DNA of 64,000 nucleotides from Proteiniclasticum sediminis (GTDB taxonomy: Bacteria; Bacillota; Clostridia; Clostridiales; Clostridiaceae), in contig NZ_JAGSCS010000005.1 of NCBI RefSeq assembly GCF_018128025.1, forward strand, positions 79,819 to 143,818, in the 5' to 3' direction. The notes beneath the pieces are model-generated. The model made no database searches and was not told the DNA's origin. It was given only the letters and a program-made list of their open reading frames with translations. The position numbers and the translations under genes were made by a program. This document shows positions 36,286 through 45,230 of the stretch, piece after piece; the stretch's first letter is position 1, and each line of letters starts with the position of its first letter.

Positions 36286-36474
36286 ATGAAGCCAGCAGTA
36301 GATCAGGATCTTTGCATTGGATGCGGAGTGTGCCCAAGCGTTGCTCCTTCCGTGTTCGACATGAACGATGACGGAAAGGCAGAGCCCATTGTGGACGCTG
36401 TACCCGCAGGGGATGAAGATGTTGCTCAGGAAGCTATGGATAGCTGTCCTGTAGGAGCCATCACACTGGAATAA
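36286..36474 (+). CDS. [4Fe-4S] monocluster ferredoxin
   Basis: A 62-residue acidic electron carrier. The motif CIGCGVC near residue 13 plus a later CP (DSCPVGAI) supply the four cysteines for one [4Fe-4S] cluster; a second cluster motif is absent, so it is the monocluster type found in clostridia and thermophiles. Acidic residues in VFDMNDDGKAEP fit the usual surface. It is monocistronic: own promoter upstream and a terminator directly after. AAAGGGGTG lies ten bases before the ATG. Redox partners cannot be deduced from the neighbours. Confidence 0.95.
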   Translation: MKPAVDQDLCIGCGVCPSVAPSVFDMNDDGKAEPIVDAVPAGDEDVAQEAMDSCPVGAITLE

Positions 36475-36485
36475 TCCGGGAAAAC

Positions 36486-36513
36486 AAAGAGAGATCGCAA
36501 GATCTCTTTTTTT
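36486..36513 (+). terminator. Ferredoxin terminator
   Basis: AGAGATC at 36490-36496 pairs with 36501-36507 around GCAA, extended by A-T and G-T pairs and followed by a run of seven or more T. Confidence 0.85.
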
Positions 36514-36566
36514 GTGCCCGAGATTAAGGTATCATAAGAGTATCGACAACAAAGGAGGAGAGTCCC

Positions 36567-37769
36567 ATGGCCCGGAATCATGTCTATAAATTTATGCTAC
36601 TGGCGATTTTTCTCTATCCGTTGGTCCCGGATGCCCTAACCCCCTATATCGGTCTTGCCATGGGCATGATCTTTCTTCTGTACCTGATTTTGGAGAAGGA
36701 TGCCCTGTCCCGGATCCGCCGGGGAAGGCGGCAGATGCGTCAGGCTTTTTCTCTGCCCTTTTTCTTTCTGATTCTTCTTACGGGAATTTCCCTGTTTTAT
36801 TCGAAGAATCGGGAGGTGGGGGTCCCCATGGTCTTTGAGATCCTTACAGCGGTGGTCATGTTCATGATCCTGAAATACGAACTGAACCGTCCGAATTATA
36901 CAGTGCCCCTGACCCGGGCTTTCTTCATCTCGAATTTTCTCGTGGCCTTCTACCATGTGGGCCAGGTGCTCCAGGCGGAGGTGGTGAAGGGGGTTCCCTT
37001 TGATGCCCTGACGCGGTCCTCCACCTTATCCAGCAGTCCGCTACTCGCGTACTTTCTCCTCATTCCGCTCTTCCCGGCCCTGACCCTCTATATCTACAAG
37101 GACACCCTCCATGATGCCCGGTTTTATCTGGCCCTTATCACGGTGTGCCTCATTTCCATCTTCATGACGGGGAACCGCATCGCCATTGTGGGGGTCTTCA
37201 TCGGACTGGCCCTCTTATCCCTGCTGTATTCGCTGAAGTTTGTCGTAGCTCTGATTCCGACAGGACTCTTTCTGCTCCTGATCCCCATTTTCTCCCAGCG
37301 GCACAGGCCTTTTCTCGAGCTGTATCCCCAGCTGGGAAGATGGAGATTCTGGGGAGAGATCCTCATCCAAAATAAGAATCGGCTAATCTTTGGCCAGGGG
37401 ATAGGCACCACAGATTCCCTCGTGGCATCGGCCCTTCAGGGGAAAGCAACCCTTTCGAATCTAGAACTTATCCATAAACCCTATAACCTCCTCCTCCAGG
37501 CCATCCTGGAAGTGGGGGTGCCAGGCCTCATTCTTCTCCTCTTGGTCGGCGCCTTGGTCATCCGCTCCGTGGCGCGGTACACCCGATCCATCAAAGCCAC
37601 GCCCTATATGCGGGTCATGGCGGTGGGCATCCTGGTGGCCCTGGTGGTTCTGGTGACCCTCAATGGGGTGGACAGCTATCTGCTTCACCCCAAGATTCTC
37701 TACTCCATCACGATTCTTATGGGAATTCTCCTGGGGGATGCCCGACAGAAAAGCATCCATGGTGTGTGA
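36567..37769 (+). CDS. O-antigen ligase/polymerase-like membrane protein
   Basis: A 400-residue protein with roughly eleven membrane helices and one large external loop between residues ~240 and 330 (RFWGEILIQNKNRLIFGQGIGTTDS). That loop and the following PYNLLLQAILEVGVPGLILLLL segment match the Wzy_C/O-antigen ligase family pattern, where the loop carries residues for glycan transfer. In Gram-positive cells such proteins polymerise or ligate surface polysaccharides or teichoic-type chains. The start is ATG 36567 behind AAAGGAGGAG. It is a single-gene unit ended by a TTCG-loop terminator. No glycosyltransferase genes are adjacent, so its glycan partner is unknown. Confidence 0.78.
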   Translation: MARNHVYKFMLLAIFLYPLVPDALTPYIGLAMGMIFLLYLILEKDALSRIRRGRRQMRQAFSLPFFFLILLTGISLFYSKNREVGVPMVFEILTAVVMFMILKYELNRPNYTVPLTRAFFISNFLVAFYHVGQVLQAEVVKGVPFDALTRSSTLSSSPLLAYFLLIPLFPALTLYIYKDTLHDARFYLALITVCLISIFMTGNRIAIVGVFIGLALLSLLYSLKFVVALIPTGLFLLLIPIFSQRHRPFLELYPQLGRWRFWGEILIQNKNRLIFGQGIGTTDSLVASALQGKATLSNLELIHKPYNLLLQAILEVGVPGLILLLLVGALVIRSVARYTRSIKATPYMRVMAVGILVALVVLVTLNGVDSYLLHPKILYSITILMGILLGDARQKSIHGV

Positions 37770-37790
37770 TTTCTCGATTCAGCAATTCAT

Positions 37791-37818
37791 AACCGGCTTC
37801 GGCCGGTTTATTTTTTTA
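37791..37818 (+). terminator. TTCG-tetraloop terminator
   Basis: AACCGGC (37791-37797) pairs with GCCGGTT (37802-37808) around a TTCG loop, followed by TATTTTTTT. Confidence 0.88.
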
Positions 37819-37928
37819 AGGAGTATAATCGAATTGTATTAAATATGTTACAAAATAATTTCAATCCCACAATCCCTGTAAATTATTCGAGATAATTGTG
37901 AAAGTAATGGCAAAAATCTTCGGAAACG

Positions 37929-37956
37929 TTGATATAGCTAGATTAAAGATTATAAT
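37929..37956 (+). promoter_or_regulatory. Promoter of the giant surface-protein gene
   Basis: TTGATA (37929-37934) and TATAAT (37951-37956) are 16 bases apart. CGGAAACGT at 37921-37929 touches the -35 box; the same nine bases occur upstream of the 5'-nucleotidase gene (25108-25116). Transcription would start near 37963. Confidence 0.65.
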
Positions 37957-37962
37957 GAAATT

Positions 37963-38187
37963 GTAGAAATTTACTGTTTGTCAAAAATGGTGATGGCTGG
38001 ATATTTGGGACATGTTTTGCTTATAGAGTAAATTTTAATTTAAATAGTATAACCGCTCAAAAAATGTTATGACTCCGGATCTCAAGCTTAGCGTCAATTT
38101 TCACAGCGCTGCTGCAACTTCTTGAGGTTACTCCCTGAAAGGGAATGCACCTTGTTTGCTTTGGCAAGAAAGGAAGTTGAGATCATC
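37963..38187 (+). promoter_or_regulatory. Long structured leader of the surface-protein gene (candidate RNA switch)
   Basis: About 225 untranslated bases separate the promoter from ATG 38188. Three helices compete: GATCTCAA (38078-38085) with TTGAGATC (38177-38184); CTCAAG (38081-38086) with CTTGAG (38121-38126); and CAACTTC (38115-38121) with GAAGTTG (38173-38179), which would bury the ribosome site AAGGAAG (38170-38176). A TCCC-TGAAA-GGGA hairpin lies between. No known riboswitch class was recognised. Confidence 0.5.
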
Positions 38188-41100
38188 ATGAGTACGATGA
38201 GACCGAAAAAACATCGTATGCTCAAACAAATATCCCTGATTCTGATGCTGATTTTCATGTCCTCCTTCGGTTTCGCCGCAAAGAATGTTCAGGCAGCTGT
38301 ACTTGTAGGAACCAATAGCACATTGGAAGGCTACAATGTGGACACGAAGGACTGGGACGGTTCATATGTTACGGGTAACCTGGGAAAAAGCTATGGCGAA
38401 GGGGAATGGTTCCCCGGAAGAATTAGACTGACCGGTTTCCAGGGCGCTTATCCCAGTTTTGCAGGAATGCCGGACATTCAGATAAAGTATGATTCGGTGG
38501 GTTCTGTCTCCGGCGGGACAGCCATGTTTGTGGATCTGGTGAAAGGCATCCAGATCGGTACCCGTGTGCTCGCCGACACGGAAGCCTGGCCCATGGCCAA
38601 TGGCTTGCCTTATCCCATGGGTTCGGCAAGCAATGTGGCTTTAGCCCAAAATCACTCTGGTGAGAATCAGTGGGCAGGCTACAAGCTTCTGAATCTGCCC
38701 GATGAACAGATGAATCGGGCACTGGACGGCACCGTCGGAACCATCTATGAGAACGAGCGTATGTTCATCATCAAGGCCACCGATATCATTGACGCATTGA
38801 ATGCTTTAGGAGTGTCGCTGACCACCAATGACATATCCATCTATTTCGAGTTCCATCTGGCAAGAACGTCCATCTGGTCCCGCAACTTACAGGAGTATTA
38901 TACGAATGAACCCGCTGCATCCTGGGGCGGTTATCTTTATGGTAAACTGGACTTTGACCCCATCAACTTCGGTTCCGGTCCCTTCCCGGGATCTTCCGGA
39001 CACTTTGCTCTGGCCAATGGCGGAGCATCTGATGTGCCTCTTCCGGATACGCCCGAGGATTACCGAACGGTCACGGGTAAGAAGTTTGAAGACCTGAACA
39101 ACAACCACCAGTGGGATGCCGGTGAGCCGGGCATTGCCAATTGGCCCATCCACCTCATTGGGTATATTGAAGATCTGCTTGTCCCCATTGATACGACTAC
39201 CGATGGCAGCGGCATCTACTCCTTCGCAGGTCTCTCCATGGGCTCTATCCTGGAAGTCACCGAAGGAAATGTAGCCGGTTATGTGCAGACGTATCCCTAT
39301 GAAGGAACTCAGCCTTTAGCCAACGGCGCAACGCCGGTGAGCATTTCCAAAGCCGGTCGCGGCCCCTGGGGATGGAAGATCCTCGGAAGCCTAACCACCT
39401 CCAGTGAGACAGTCTCTGGTGTAGACTTTGGTAACTTCATGCCGAAACCCGCTATGGAGGTCACCAAGACGGGTGATGCCAAGTCCAAGGCTGGCGACCC
39501 CGTGAACTACACCATTACGATCACCAACAAGGGCAACGTTCCCCTGTCTATCGACTCGGTATTTGATTCCCGAATTGGTGAGATCAAGGGAAGCTTCCTG
39601 GCCGTGATTCCTGTGGGTCAGTCTTCTTCTGCAACGATTCCGTACACCATTCCGAAGGAGAATACCGAAGATCCGTTCATCAACAAGGTGACGGTCAAAG
39701 CCCATTATCTGACCTATACGGTGGAAGGCAGCGCAAGTCACAGCATTGACACCTTCCAGCCCAAGATTGTCATTGAAAAGAGTGTCAACAAGAGCGAGGC
39801 CATCGTGGGCGAGAAGCTTACCTATACCATTACGGTGAAGAACCTGAGCTCCACCGACACACCGAAACTCACCATGACGCTTACTGATGCGCTTCTGGGC
39901 CTCAATGAAACCTTCACCATGATGCCGGGGGATCCCAATTATGTGAAGGTTGTTGACTACATTGTGAAGACCACCGACCCCGATCCGCTGAATAACACCG
40001 CCAAACTCCATGTCACCGTGGAAGGTTTCCCCAATGTCTATGACTTGGAAGCTTCCGCCCGCGTGGACATCATCCATCCGAAGCTCTCCATCGTGAAGAG
40101 CGGCGATGCTCTCTCGAAACTGGGCGACGACACCAAGTTCACCTTCCTCGTGAAGAATGAAGGCGATGTGCCCCTGACCATTGAGAGTGTTGTGGATGAT
40201 CCCTTTGGCAACATCACCGCGAAGTTTACAAAACCGACCCTGCAGCCGGGGGATTCTGAGCTGCTCACCCTGTATTTCCCGATTCCCCTGGATGCCCCGG
40301 ATCCCTTTGTGAACAAGGTTTCCGCCGTCTACAAGTATGGCGTTTATGTAGCTTCTGCTGAGTCTTCCCACAGCGTCAATCTCTTCCAGCCCGACTTCAC
40401 CATCACCAAGGAAGTCAATAAAACGGAAGCTGTGGTAGGCGAGGAACTGACCTATACCATCACCATCGACAACCTCAGCTCCACCGATACCCCGAAGCTC
40501 ACCTTCCATGTGACGGATCCCATGCTGGGTCTGGATGAGACGTTCACCATGATGCCGGCAGACGCCAACTATGTGAAGGTCCTGAAATATACGGTGAAAG
40601 AAGCAGATCCCAATCCGCTGAATAACACCGCCAAGGTCCATGTCACCGTGGATGGTTTCCCGAATTCTTACGACAAGGAAGCCAGCGCCAGCGTGAAGAT
40701 CATTCATCCGCTGATCAAGATCACCAAGACCGGCGATGCCCTCTCCAAGATTGGCGACGAGACGAAGTTTGTCTTTGAAGTGAAGAACATCGGTGACGTC
40801 CCCCTGACTTTAGTCAGTGTCATCGATGATCCCTTCATGGACATCACCTCCAACTTCACCAAACCAATCCTGCAGCCTGGCGAGTCGGAAATGGTCACCC
40901 TGTACTTCAAGATTCCGGCTGATGCCTCGGATCCTTTCACCAACAAGGTCACTGCGACTTACAAATATGGCAGCTATACAGCAACCAGCAGTGCCTCCCA
41001 TGACGTGAACCTCTTCCAGCCGTCCATCGAATTAACCAAGACGGTGGATAAGAAAGAGGCCATCATCGGGGAGAAGGTTACCTATACCATCACCATCAAG

Positions 41101-44100
41101 AACACCAGCTCTGCCGATACACCGAAGCTCACGCTCCATGTGACGGATCCTCTCCTGGGTCTGGATGAAATCTTCACCATGCTGCCGGGCGATCCGGACT
41201 ATGTGAAGAAGATCGAGTATACCATTAAGGAGACCGATCCCGATCCGCTGGACAATACGGCGAAGGTCCATGTCACCATCGAGGGCTTCCCCAATGTCAT
41301 TGACAAAGAGGCCAGCGCTCGTGTGGACATCATTCACCCGCATCTGACCATCGAGAAGAAAGGCGATGCCCTCTCCAAGAAGGGTGACGACACAAAGTTC
41401 ACCTTCCTCGTGAAGAATGACGGCGATGTGCCGCTGACTATCGAGAGCGTTGTGGATGTACCCTTTGGCGACATTACCGCGAAGTTCACGAAACCGCTTC
41501 TGGCCGCTGGGGAGTCTGAGCTCGTTACCCTATACTTCCCGATTCCTATGGATGCTCCGGATCCCTTCGTGAACAAAGTTACGGCAACGTACAAGTATGG
41601 CAGCTATACTGCCACTGGTGATTCCTCCCACAGTGTGAACCTCTTCCAGCCAGACTTCTCCATCAAGAAGACGGTGAATAAGAATGAGGCCATCGTGGGC
41701 GAGGAGCTGACCTATACCATCACCATCGACAACTTAAGCTCTGCCGATACCCCGAAGCTCACCTTCCACGTCACGGATCCTCTGCTGGGCCTGGATGAGA
41801 CGTTCACCATGCTGCCTGGAGATGCCGACTACGTGAAGGTATTGAAATACACGGTGAAGGAGACCGATCCGGATCCATTGGTGAATACCGCCAAGGTCCA
41901 TGTCACCATCGAGGGCTTCCCCAATGTCATTGACAAGGAAGCCAGCGCTAAGGTCAACATTATTCACCCGCATCTGACCATCGTGAAGACCGGTGATCTC
42001 CTCTCGAAGATCGGCGACGAGACGAAGTTTGTGTTTAACGTCAAGAATGACGGCGACGTGCCGCTGACCCTCTTCAGCGTGGTGGATGTGCCCTTTGGTG
42101 ACATCACCTCGAAGTTCACCAAGCCAATCCTGCTGCCGGGTGAGTCGGAAATGGTCACCCTGTACTTCAAGATTCCGGCCGATGCCAAGGATCCCTTTGA
42201 GAATAAGGTTACCGCCACCTACAAGTATGGCGATTATGCAGCCACCAGTGAGGATTCCCATGAAGTGAACCTCTTCCAGCCGGACTTCACTCTCACGAAG
42301 ATCGTGGACAAGAGTGAAGCAGTGGTGGGCGAGGAGCTGACCTATACCATCACCATCGACAACCTAAGCTCTGCTGATACGCCGAAGCTCACCTTCCATG
42401 TGACGGATCCTCTGCTGGGTCTGGACGAAACCTTCACCATGCTGCCGGCAGACGCCGACTATGTCAAGGTGCTGAAATACACGGTGAAGGAGACAGATCC
42501 CAATCCGCTGAAGAACACCGCCAAGGTCCATGTCACGGTGGAGGGCTTCCCCAATACCTATGACAAGGAAGCCAGCGCCAGCGTGAAGATTATCCATCCG
42601 ATGCTCACCATCGTGAAGAGTGGCGATGCCCTCTCCAAGCTGGGCGATGACACCAAGTTCACCTTCCTCGTGAAGAACGAAGGCGATGTGCCCCTGACCC
42701 TGGAGAGCGTTGTGGATGATCCCTTTGGAAATATCACCGCGAAGTTCACGAAACCGATTCTGCAGCCTGGGGACTCCGAGCTGGTCACCCTGTATTTCAA
42801 GATTCCTATGGATGCTCCGGATCCCTTTGTCAACAAGGTTTCGGCCACCTACAAGTACGGCACCTATGTGGCTTCTGCAAACTCCTCCTACAAGGTGAAT
42901 CTCTTCCAGCCCGACTTTACCATCACCAAGGAAGTCAATAAGGGTGAGGCCGTCATCGGTGAGGAACTGACCTATACCATCACCATCGACAACCTAAGCT
43001 CCGCCGACACACCGAAACTTACCTTCCATGTGACGGATCCTCTGTTGGGTCTGGATGAAACCTTTACCATGCTTCCCGCCGACGCCAACTATGTGAAGGT
43101 GCTGAAATACACGGTGAAGGAGACGGATCCTAATCCGCTGAAGAACACCGCCAAGGTCCATGTCACGGTGGAGGGCTTCCCCAACACCTACGACAAGGAA
43201 GCCAGCGCCCAGGTGAAGATCGTGCATCCGGCCATCCTGATCACCAAGAACGGCGATGCCCTCTCGAAGATCGGGGATGACACCAAGTTCGTCTTCACCG
43301 TGAAAAATATCGGTGATGTGCCCCTGACCCTGGTGAGCGTTGTGGATGATCCCTTCATGGACATCACTTCGAAGTTCACGAAGCCGATTCTGCAACCGGG
43401 CGAAGAGGAAGTTGTCACCCTGTACTTCAAGATTCCGGCAGACGCTTCCGATCCGTTCACGAACAAAGTCACCGCTACATACACCTACAGCACCTATACG
43501 GCCAAGAGCAGCGCATCCCATGACGTGAATCTCTTCCAGCCGAAGATCAACCTGACCAAGAGTGTGGACAAGACCGTCTCCATGGTGGGTGACACCCTGA
43601 CCTACACGTTGAAGGTGGAGAATCTGAGCTCCCCGGATACGCCGATCATGAACTTCACCCTCACCGACAGCGTCCTGGGCGCACTCCCGCCGTTCAGCCT
43701 GAAATCCGGCGAAGTCTTTGAAAAGAGCTATCCGTATCTGGTCACCGCTCTGGATCCGAACCCCATCATCAATGTGGCTGAAGTCAGTGCTTCCCCGGAG
43801 GGCTTCCCCAATGTCTATACGGACAAGGAAAGCACCACCGTGAAGCTTTTCACTCCGCTGATCAAGATTGAGAAGTTTGCTGATACCAAGATTTCCAAGG
43901 TGGGTGACACCATCAACTACACCATCCGCGTGACGAATATGACGGTGGAAGCCTATGCTCCGAATCTTGTGGGCAAGGTCACCGACCCGATGCTGGGACT
44001 CGACTCCGCCATCAATCTGGCATCCGGCCAGATGGTGGAATTCAAGATTCCGTACATCGTGAAGGCTACTGACGACCCGGGCGGATTCGGATGGGTGGAT

Positions 44101-45021
44101 CTCAAGAACACCGCCACCGTCACCGTGAGCCCCCTGGGCTTTGAAGCCATTGCGAAGCTCACCGAGACGGCCAGCGCCACCGTTTCCCTGGTACACCCGG
44201 CCATCGACATCACCAAGGATGTGGACAAGGCCGAAGCCATGGTGGGCGAGACCGTTCGCTTCACCATCACCATCAAGAACACCGGCGATGTGAAGCTGGA
44301 GAACCTGAAGGTCACGGATACCCGCATGGGTGACATCTCCGCGAAATTCCCGTCCAGCCTCGAGGTAGGTCAGACAGCCACCTGGTTCTATGACTACATC
44401 CTGAAGCTCGCCGACATCAGCCCGGATCTCCTGCATCCCATGGTCAACTGGGCAGAAGTCCATGCCAACCCCATCACCCTGCCGAACGACATCTGGGACA
44501 AGGATGATGCTTCTGTTCTCGTGAAGCCCGCCTACTACGATGAGACCGCCTGGGCTTATGGCGGATCCTACGCTGTGCCCTTCACGGACAGCACGCTCTT
44601 TGACTCACAGTTTAGCAAGTGGGGCTGGACCAACGGGCCTCTCAATGAAGGGGACTACACGTTCATCCTCTATGCCGGCGCCGGACAAAACATCCTCAGC
44701 AAGGGCATTGCCGTAGGTACAGTTACCGTCAAGTATCACTTAGGTTCTGCAACGATCACCTACACCATGTATCCGGGTATGCTCATTGACGAGATCCATC
44801 TCTATGTGGGTAAACTGCCGCTGCCGAAAGTTAAAGGTTCCTACACCGCAGCTCCGGGTCAGTTCCCCATCAACCCCAAGGGGGTTTATGGCAAGACCAC
44901 CTGGTCCATCACGGTTAAGAACCTCAGCGGTCCCATCTATGTGGCCGCCCATATGGTGGTTCGAATCCCGGGAGCTGTGATGCCACCGATTCTGACCCCC
45001 TACTATCGCCCCACCGTGTAA
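38188..45021 (+). CDS. Giant secreted surface protein with SdrD-B-like domain and DUF11-like repeats
   Basis: A 2277-residue exported protein. A signal peptide (basic MRPKKHRMLKQ, core LILMLIFMSSFGFA, cleavage near VQA) leads to a ~250-residue N-terminal domain without recognised family. An SdrD-B/Cna-B-like segment follows (YRTVTGKKFEDLNNNHQWDA, ~292-420). Then come alternating ~104- and ~106-residue DUF11-like repeats: type A (ITKTGDALSKIGDETKF... KNIGDVPLTL) and type B (NKTEAVVGEELTYTITI... EGFPN). Two more divergent repeats and a ~170-residue C-terminal domain (SYAVPFTDSTLFDSQFSKWG) complete it. There is no LPXTG motif or C-terminal membrane helix, so attachment would be non-covalent or it is released. 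I use ATG 38188; AAGGAAG is 11 bases upstream. Adhesin or matrix roles are inference. Confidence 0.85.
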   Translation: MSTMRPKKHRMLKQISLILMLIFMSSFGFAAKNVQAAVLVGTNSTLEGYNVDTKDWDGSYVTGNLGKSYGEGEWFPGRIRLTGFQGAYPSFAGMPDIQIKYDSVGSVSGGTAMFVDLVKGIQIGTRVLADTEAWPMANGLPYPMGSASNVALAQNHSGENQWAGYKLLNLPDEQMNRALDGTVGTIYENERMFIIKATDIIDALNALGVSLTTNDISIYFEFHLARTSIWSRNLQEYYTNEPAASWGGYLYGKLDFDPINFGSGPFPGSSGHFALANGGASDVPLPDTPEDYRTVTGKKFEDLNNNHQWDAGEPGIANWPIHLIGYIEDLLVPIDTTTDGSGIYSFAGLSMGSILEVTEGNVAGYVQTYPYEGTQPLANGATPVSISKAGRGPWGWKILGSLTTSSETVSGVDFGNFMPKPAMEVTKTGDAKSKAGDPVNYTITITNKGNVPLSIDSVFDSRIGEIKGSFLAVIPVGQSSSATIPYTIPKENTEDPFINKVTVKAHYLTYTVEGSASHSIDTFQPKIVIEKSVNKSEAIVGEKLTYTITVKNLSSTDTPKLTMTLTDALLGLNETFTMMPGDPNYVKVVDYIVKTTDPDPLNNTAKLHVTVEGFPNVYDLEASARVDIIHPKLSIVKSGDALSKLGDDTKFTFLVKNEGDVPLTIESVVDDPFGNITAKFTKPTLQPGDSELLTLYFPIPLDAPDPFVNKVSAVYKYGVYVASAESSHSVNLFQPDFTITKEVNKTEAVVGEELTYTITIDNLSSTDTPKLTFHVTDPMLGLDETFTMMPADANYVKVLKYTVKEADPNPLNNTAKVHVTVDGFPNSYDKEASASVKIIHPLIKITKTGDALSKIGDETKFVFEVKNIGDVPLTLVSVIDDPFMDITSNFTKPILQPGESEMVTLYFKIPADASDPFTNKVTATYKYGSYTATSSASHDVNLFQPSIELTKTVDKKEAIIGEKVTYTITIKNTSSADTPKLTLHVTDPLLGLDEIFTMLPGDPDYVKKIEYTIKETDPDPLDNTAKVHVTIEGFPNVIDKEASARVDIIHPHLTIEKKGDALSKKGDDTKFTFLVKNDGDVPLTIESVVDVPFGDITAKFTKPLLAAGESELVTLYFPIPMDAPDPFVNKVTATYKYGSYTATGDSSHSVNLFQPDFSIKKTVNKNEAIVGEELTYTITIDNLSSADTPKLTFHVTDPLLGLDETFTMLPGDADYVKVLKYTVKETDPDPLVNTAKVHVTIEGFPNVIDKEASAKVNIIHPHLTIVKTGDLLSKIGDETKFVFNVKNDGDVPLTLFSVVDVPFGDITSKFTKPILLPGESEMVTLYFKIPADAKDPFENKVTATYKYGDYAATSEDSHEVNLFQPDFTLTKIVDKSEAVVGEELTYTITIDNLSSADTPKLTFHVTDPLLGLDETFTMLPADADYVKVLKYTVKETDPNPLKNTAKVHVTVEGFPNTYDKEASASVKIIHPMLTIVKSGDALSKLGDDTKFTFLVKNEGDVPLTLESVVDDPFGNITAKFTKPILQPGDSELVTLYFKIPMDAPDPFVNKVSATYKYGTYVASANSSYKVNLFQPDFTITKEVNKGEAVIGEELTYTITIDNLSSADTPKLTFHVTDPLLGLDETFTMLPADANYVKVLKYTVKETDPNPLKNTAKVHVTVEGFPNTYDKEASAQVKIVHPAILITKNGDALSKIGDDTKFVFTVKNIGDVPLTLVSVVDDPFMDITSKFTKPILQPGEEEVVTLYFKIPADASDPFTNKVTATYTYSTYTAKSSASHDVNLFQPKINLTKSVDKTVSMVGDTLTYTLKVENLSSPDTPIMNFTLTDSVLGALPPFSLKSGEVFEKSYPYLVTALDPNPIINVAEVSASPEGFPNVYTDKESTTVKLFTPLIKIEKFADTKISKVGDTINYTIRVTNMTVEAYAPNLVGKVTDPMLGLDSAINLASGQMVEFKIPYIVKATDDPGGFGWVDLKNTATVTVSPLGFEAIAKLTETASATVSLVHPAIDITKDVDKAEAMVGETVRFTITIKNTGDVKLENLKVTDTRMGDISAKFPSSLEVGQTATWFYDYILKLADISPDLLHPMVNWAEVHANPITLPNDIWDKDDASVLVKPAYYDETAWAYGGSYAVPFTDSTLFDSQFSKWGWTNGPLNEGDYTFILYAGAGQNILSKGIAVGTVTVKYHLGSATITYTMYPGMLIDEIHLYVGKLPLPKVKGSYTAAPGQFPINPKGVYGKTTWSITVKNLSGPIYVAAHMVVRIPGAVMPPILTPYYRPTV
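39448..43854 (+). repeat. Seven-unit A-B protein repeat with exact 630-bp period
   Basis: Type A repeats begin (Pro codon) at 39448, 40078, 40708, 41338, 41968, 42598 and 43228, six intervals of exactly 630 bases; the seventh unit is 627 bases long. Each unit is one ~104- and one ~106-residue DUF11-like domain. Units differ at many third positions yet keep identical length. It is a coding repeat within the surface-protein gene. Confidence 0.95.
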
Positions 45022-45088
45022 CTCCTTAGCGGGGGAGGGTTTGCAAGGGCCCTCCTCCATGAAGATTGCCCCTTCCTAACCCAGCTTG

Positions 45089-45133
45089 GCGGTGCCGGTT
45101 CCCTTAATGGGGAATGGGCACCGCTTTTCTTTG
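45089..45133 (+). terminator. Terminator of the surface-protein gene
   Basis: GCGGTGCC (45089-45096) pairs with GGCACCGC (45117-45124), with an inner TTCCC/GGGAA helix, followed by TTTTCTTT. Confidence 0.8.
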
Positions 45134-45180
45134 GGGGAGAGAGCGGCATGGGGCAAAGAGGGGTGCTCGTATTTTAGGGC

Positions 45181-45212
45181 AAAAAAAGAGACCCCCATGA
45201 GTTTTGGGGATC
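45181..45212 (-). terminator. Probable terminator of the orphan EIIB gene
   Basis: On the minus strand CCCCA and TGGGG (45193-45197 and 45205-45209) form a short stem followed by CTCTTTTTTT. The stem is only five or six pairs. Confidence 0.5.
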
Positions 45213-45230
45213 CGCTGTTTTGGATCTTCT

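Noticed and set aside
37963-38187. c-di-GMP riboswitch before the surface-protein gene
   Set aside because: Neither the GEMM-I tetraloop/receptor sequences nor the class II pseudoknot core could be found.
39448-43854. CRISPR-like or other non-coding repeat array
   Set aside because: The repeats are in frame, 630 bases long and translate into DUF11-like domains; there are no short repeats with unique spacers.
42994-44463. 489-codon minus-strand frame across the surface-protein repeats
   Set aside because: It repeats with the same 630-base period because it is the complement of the repeats; no ribosome site or family match.
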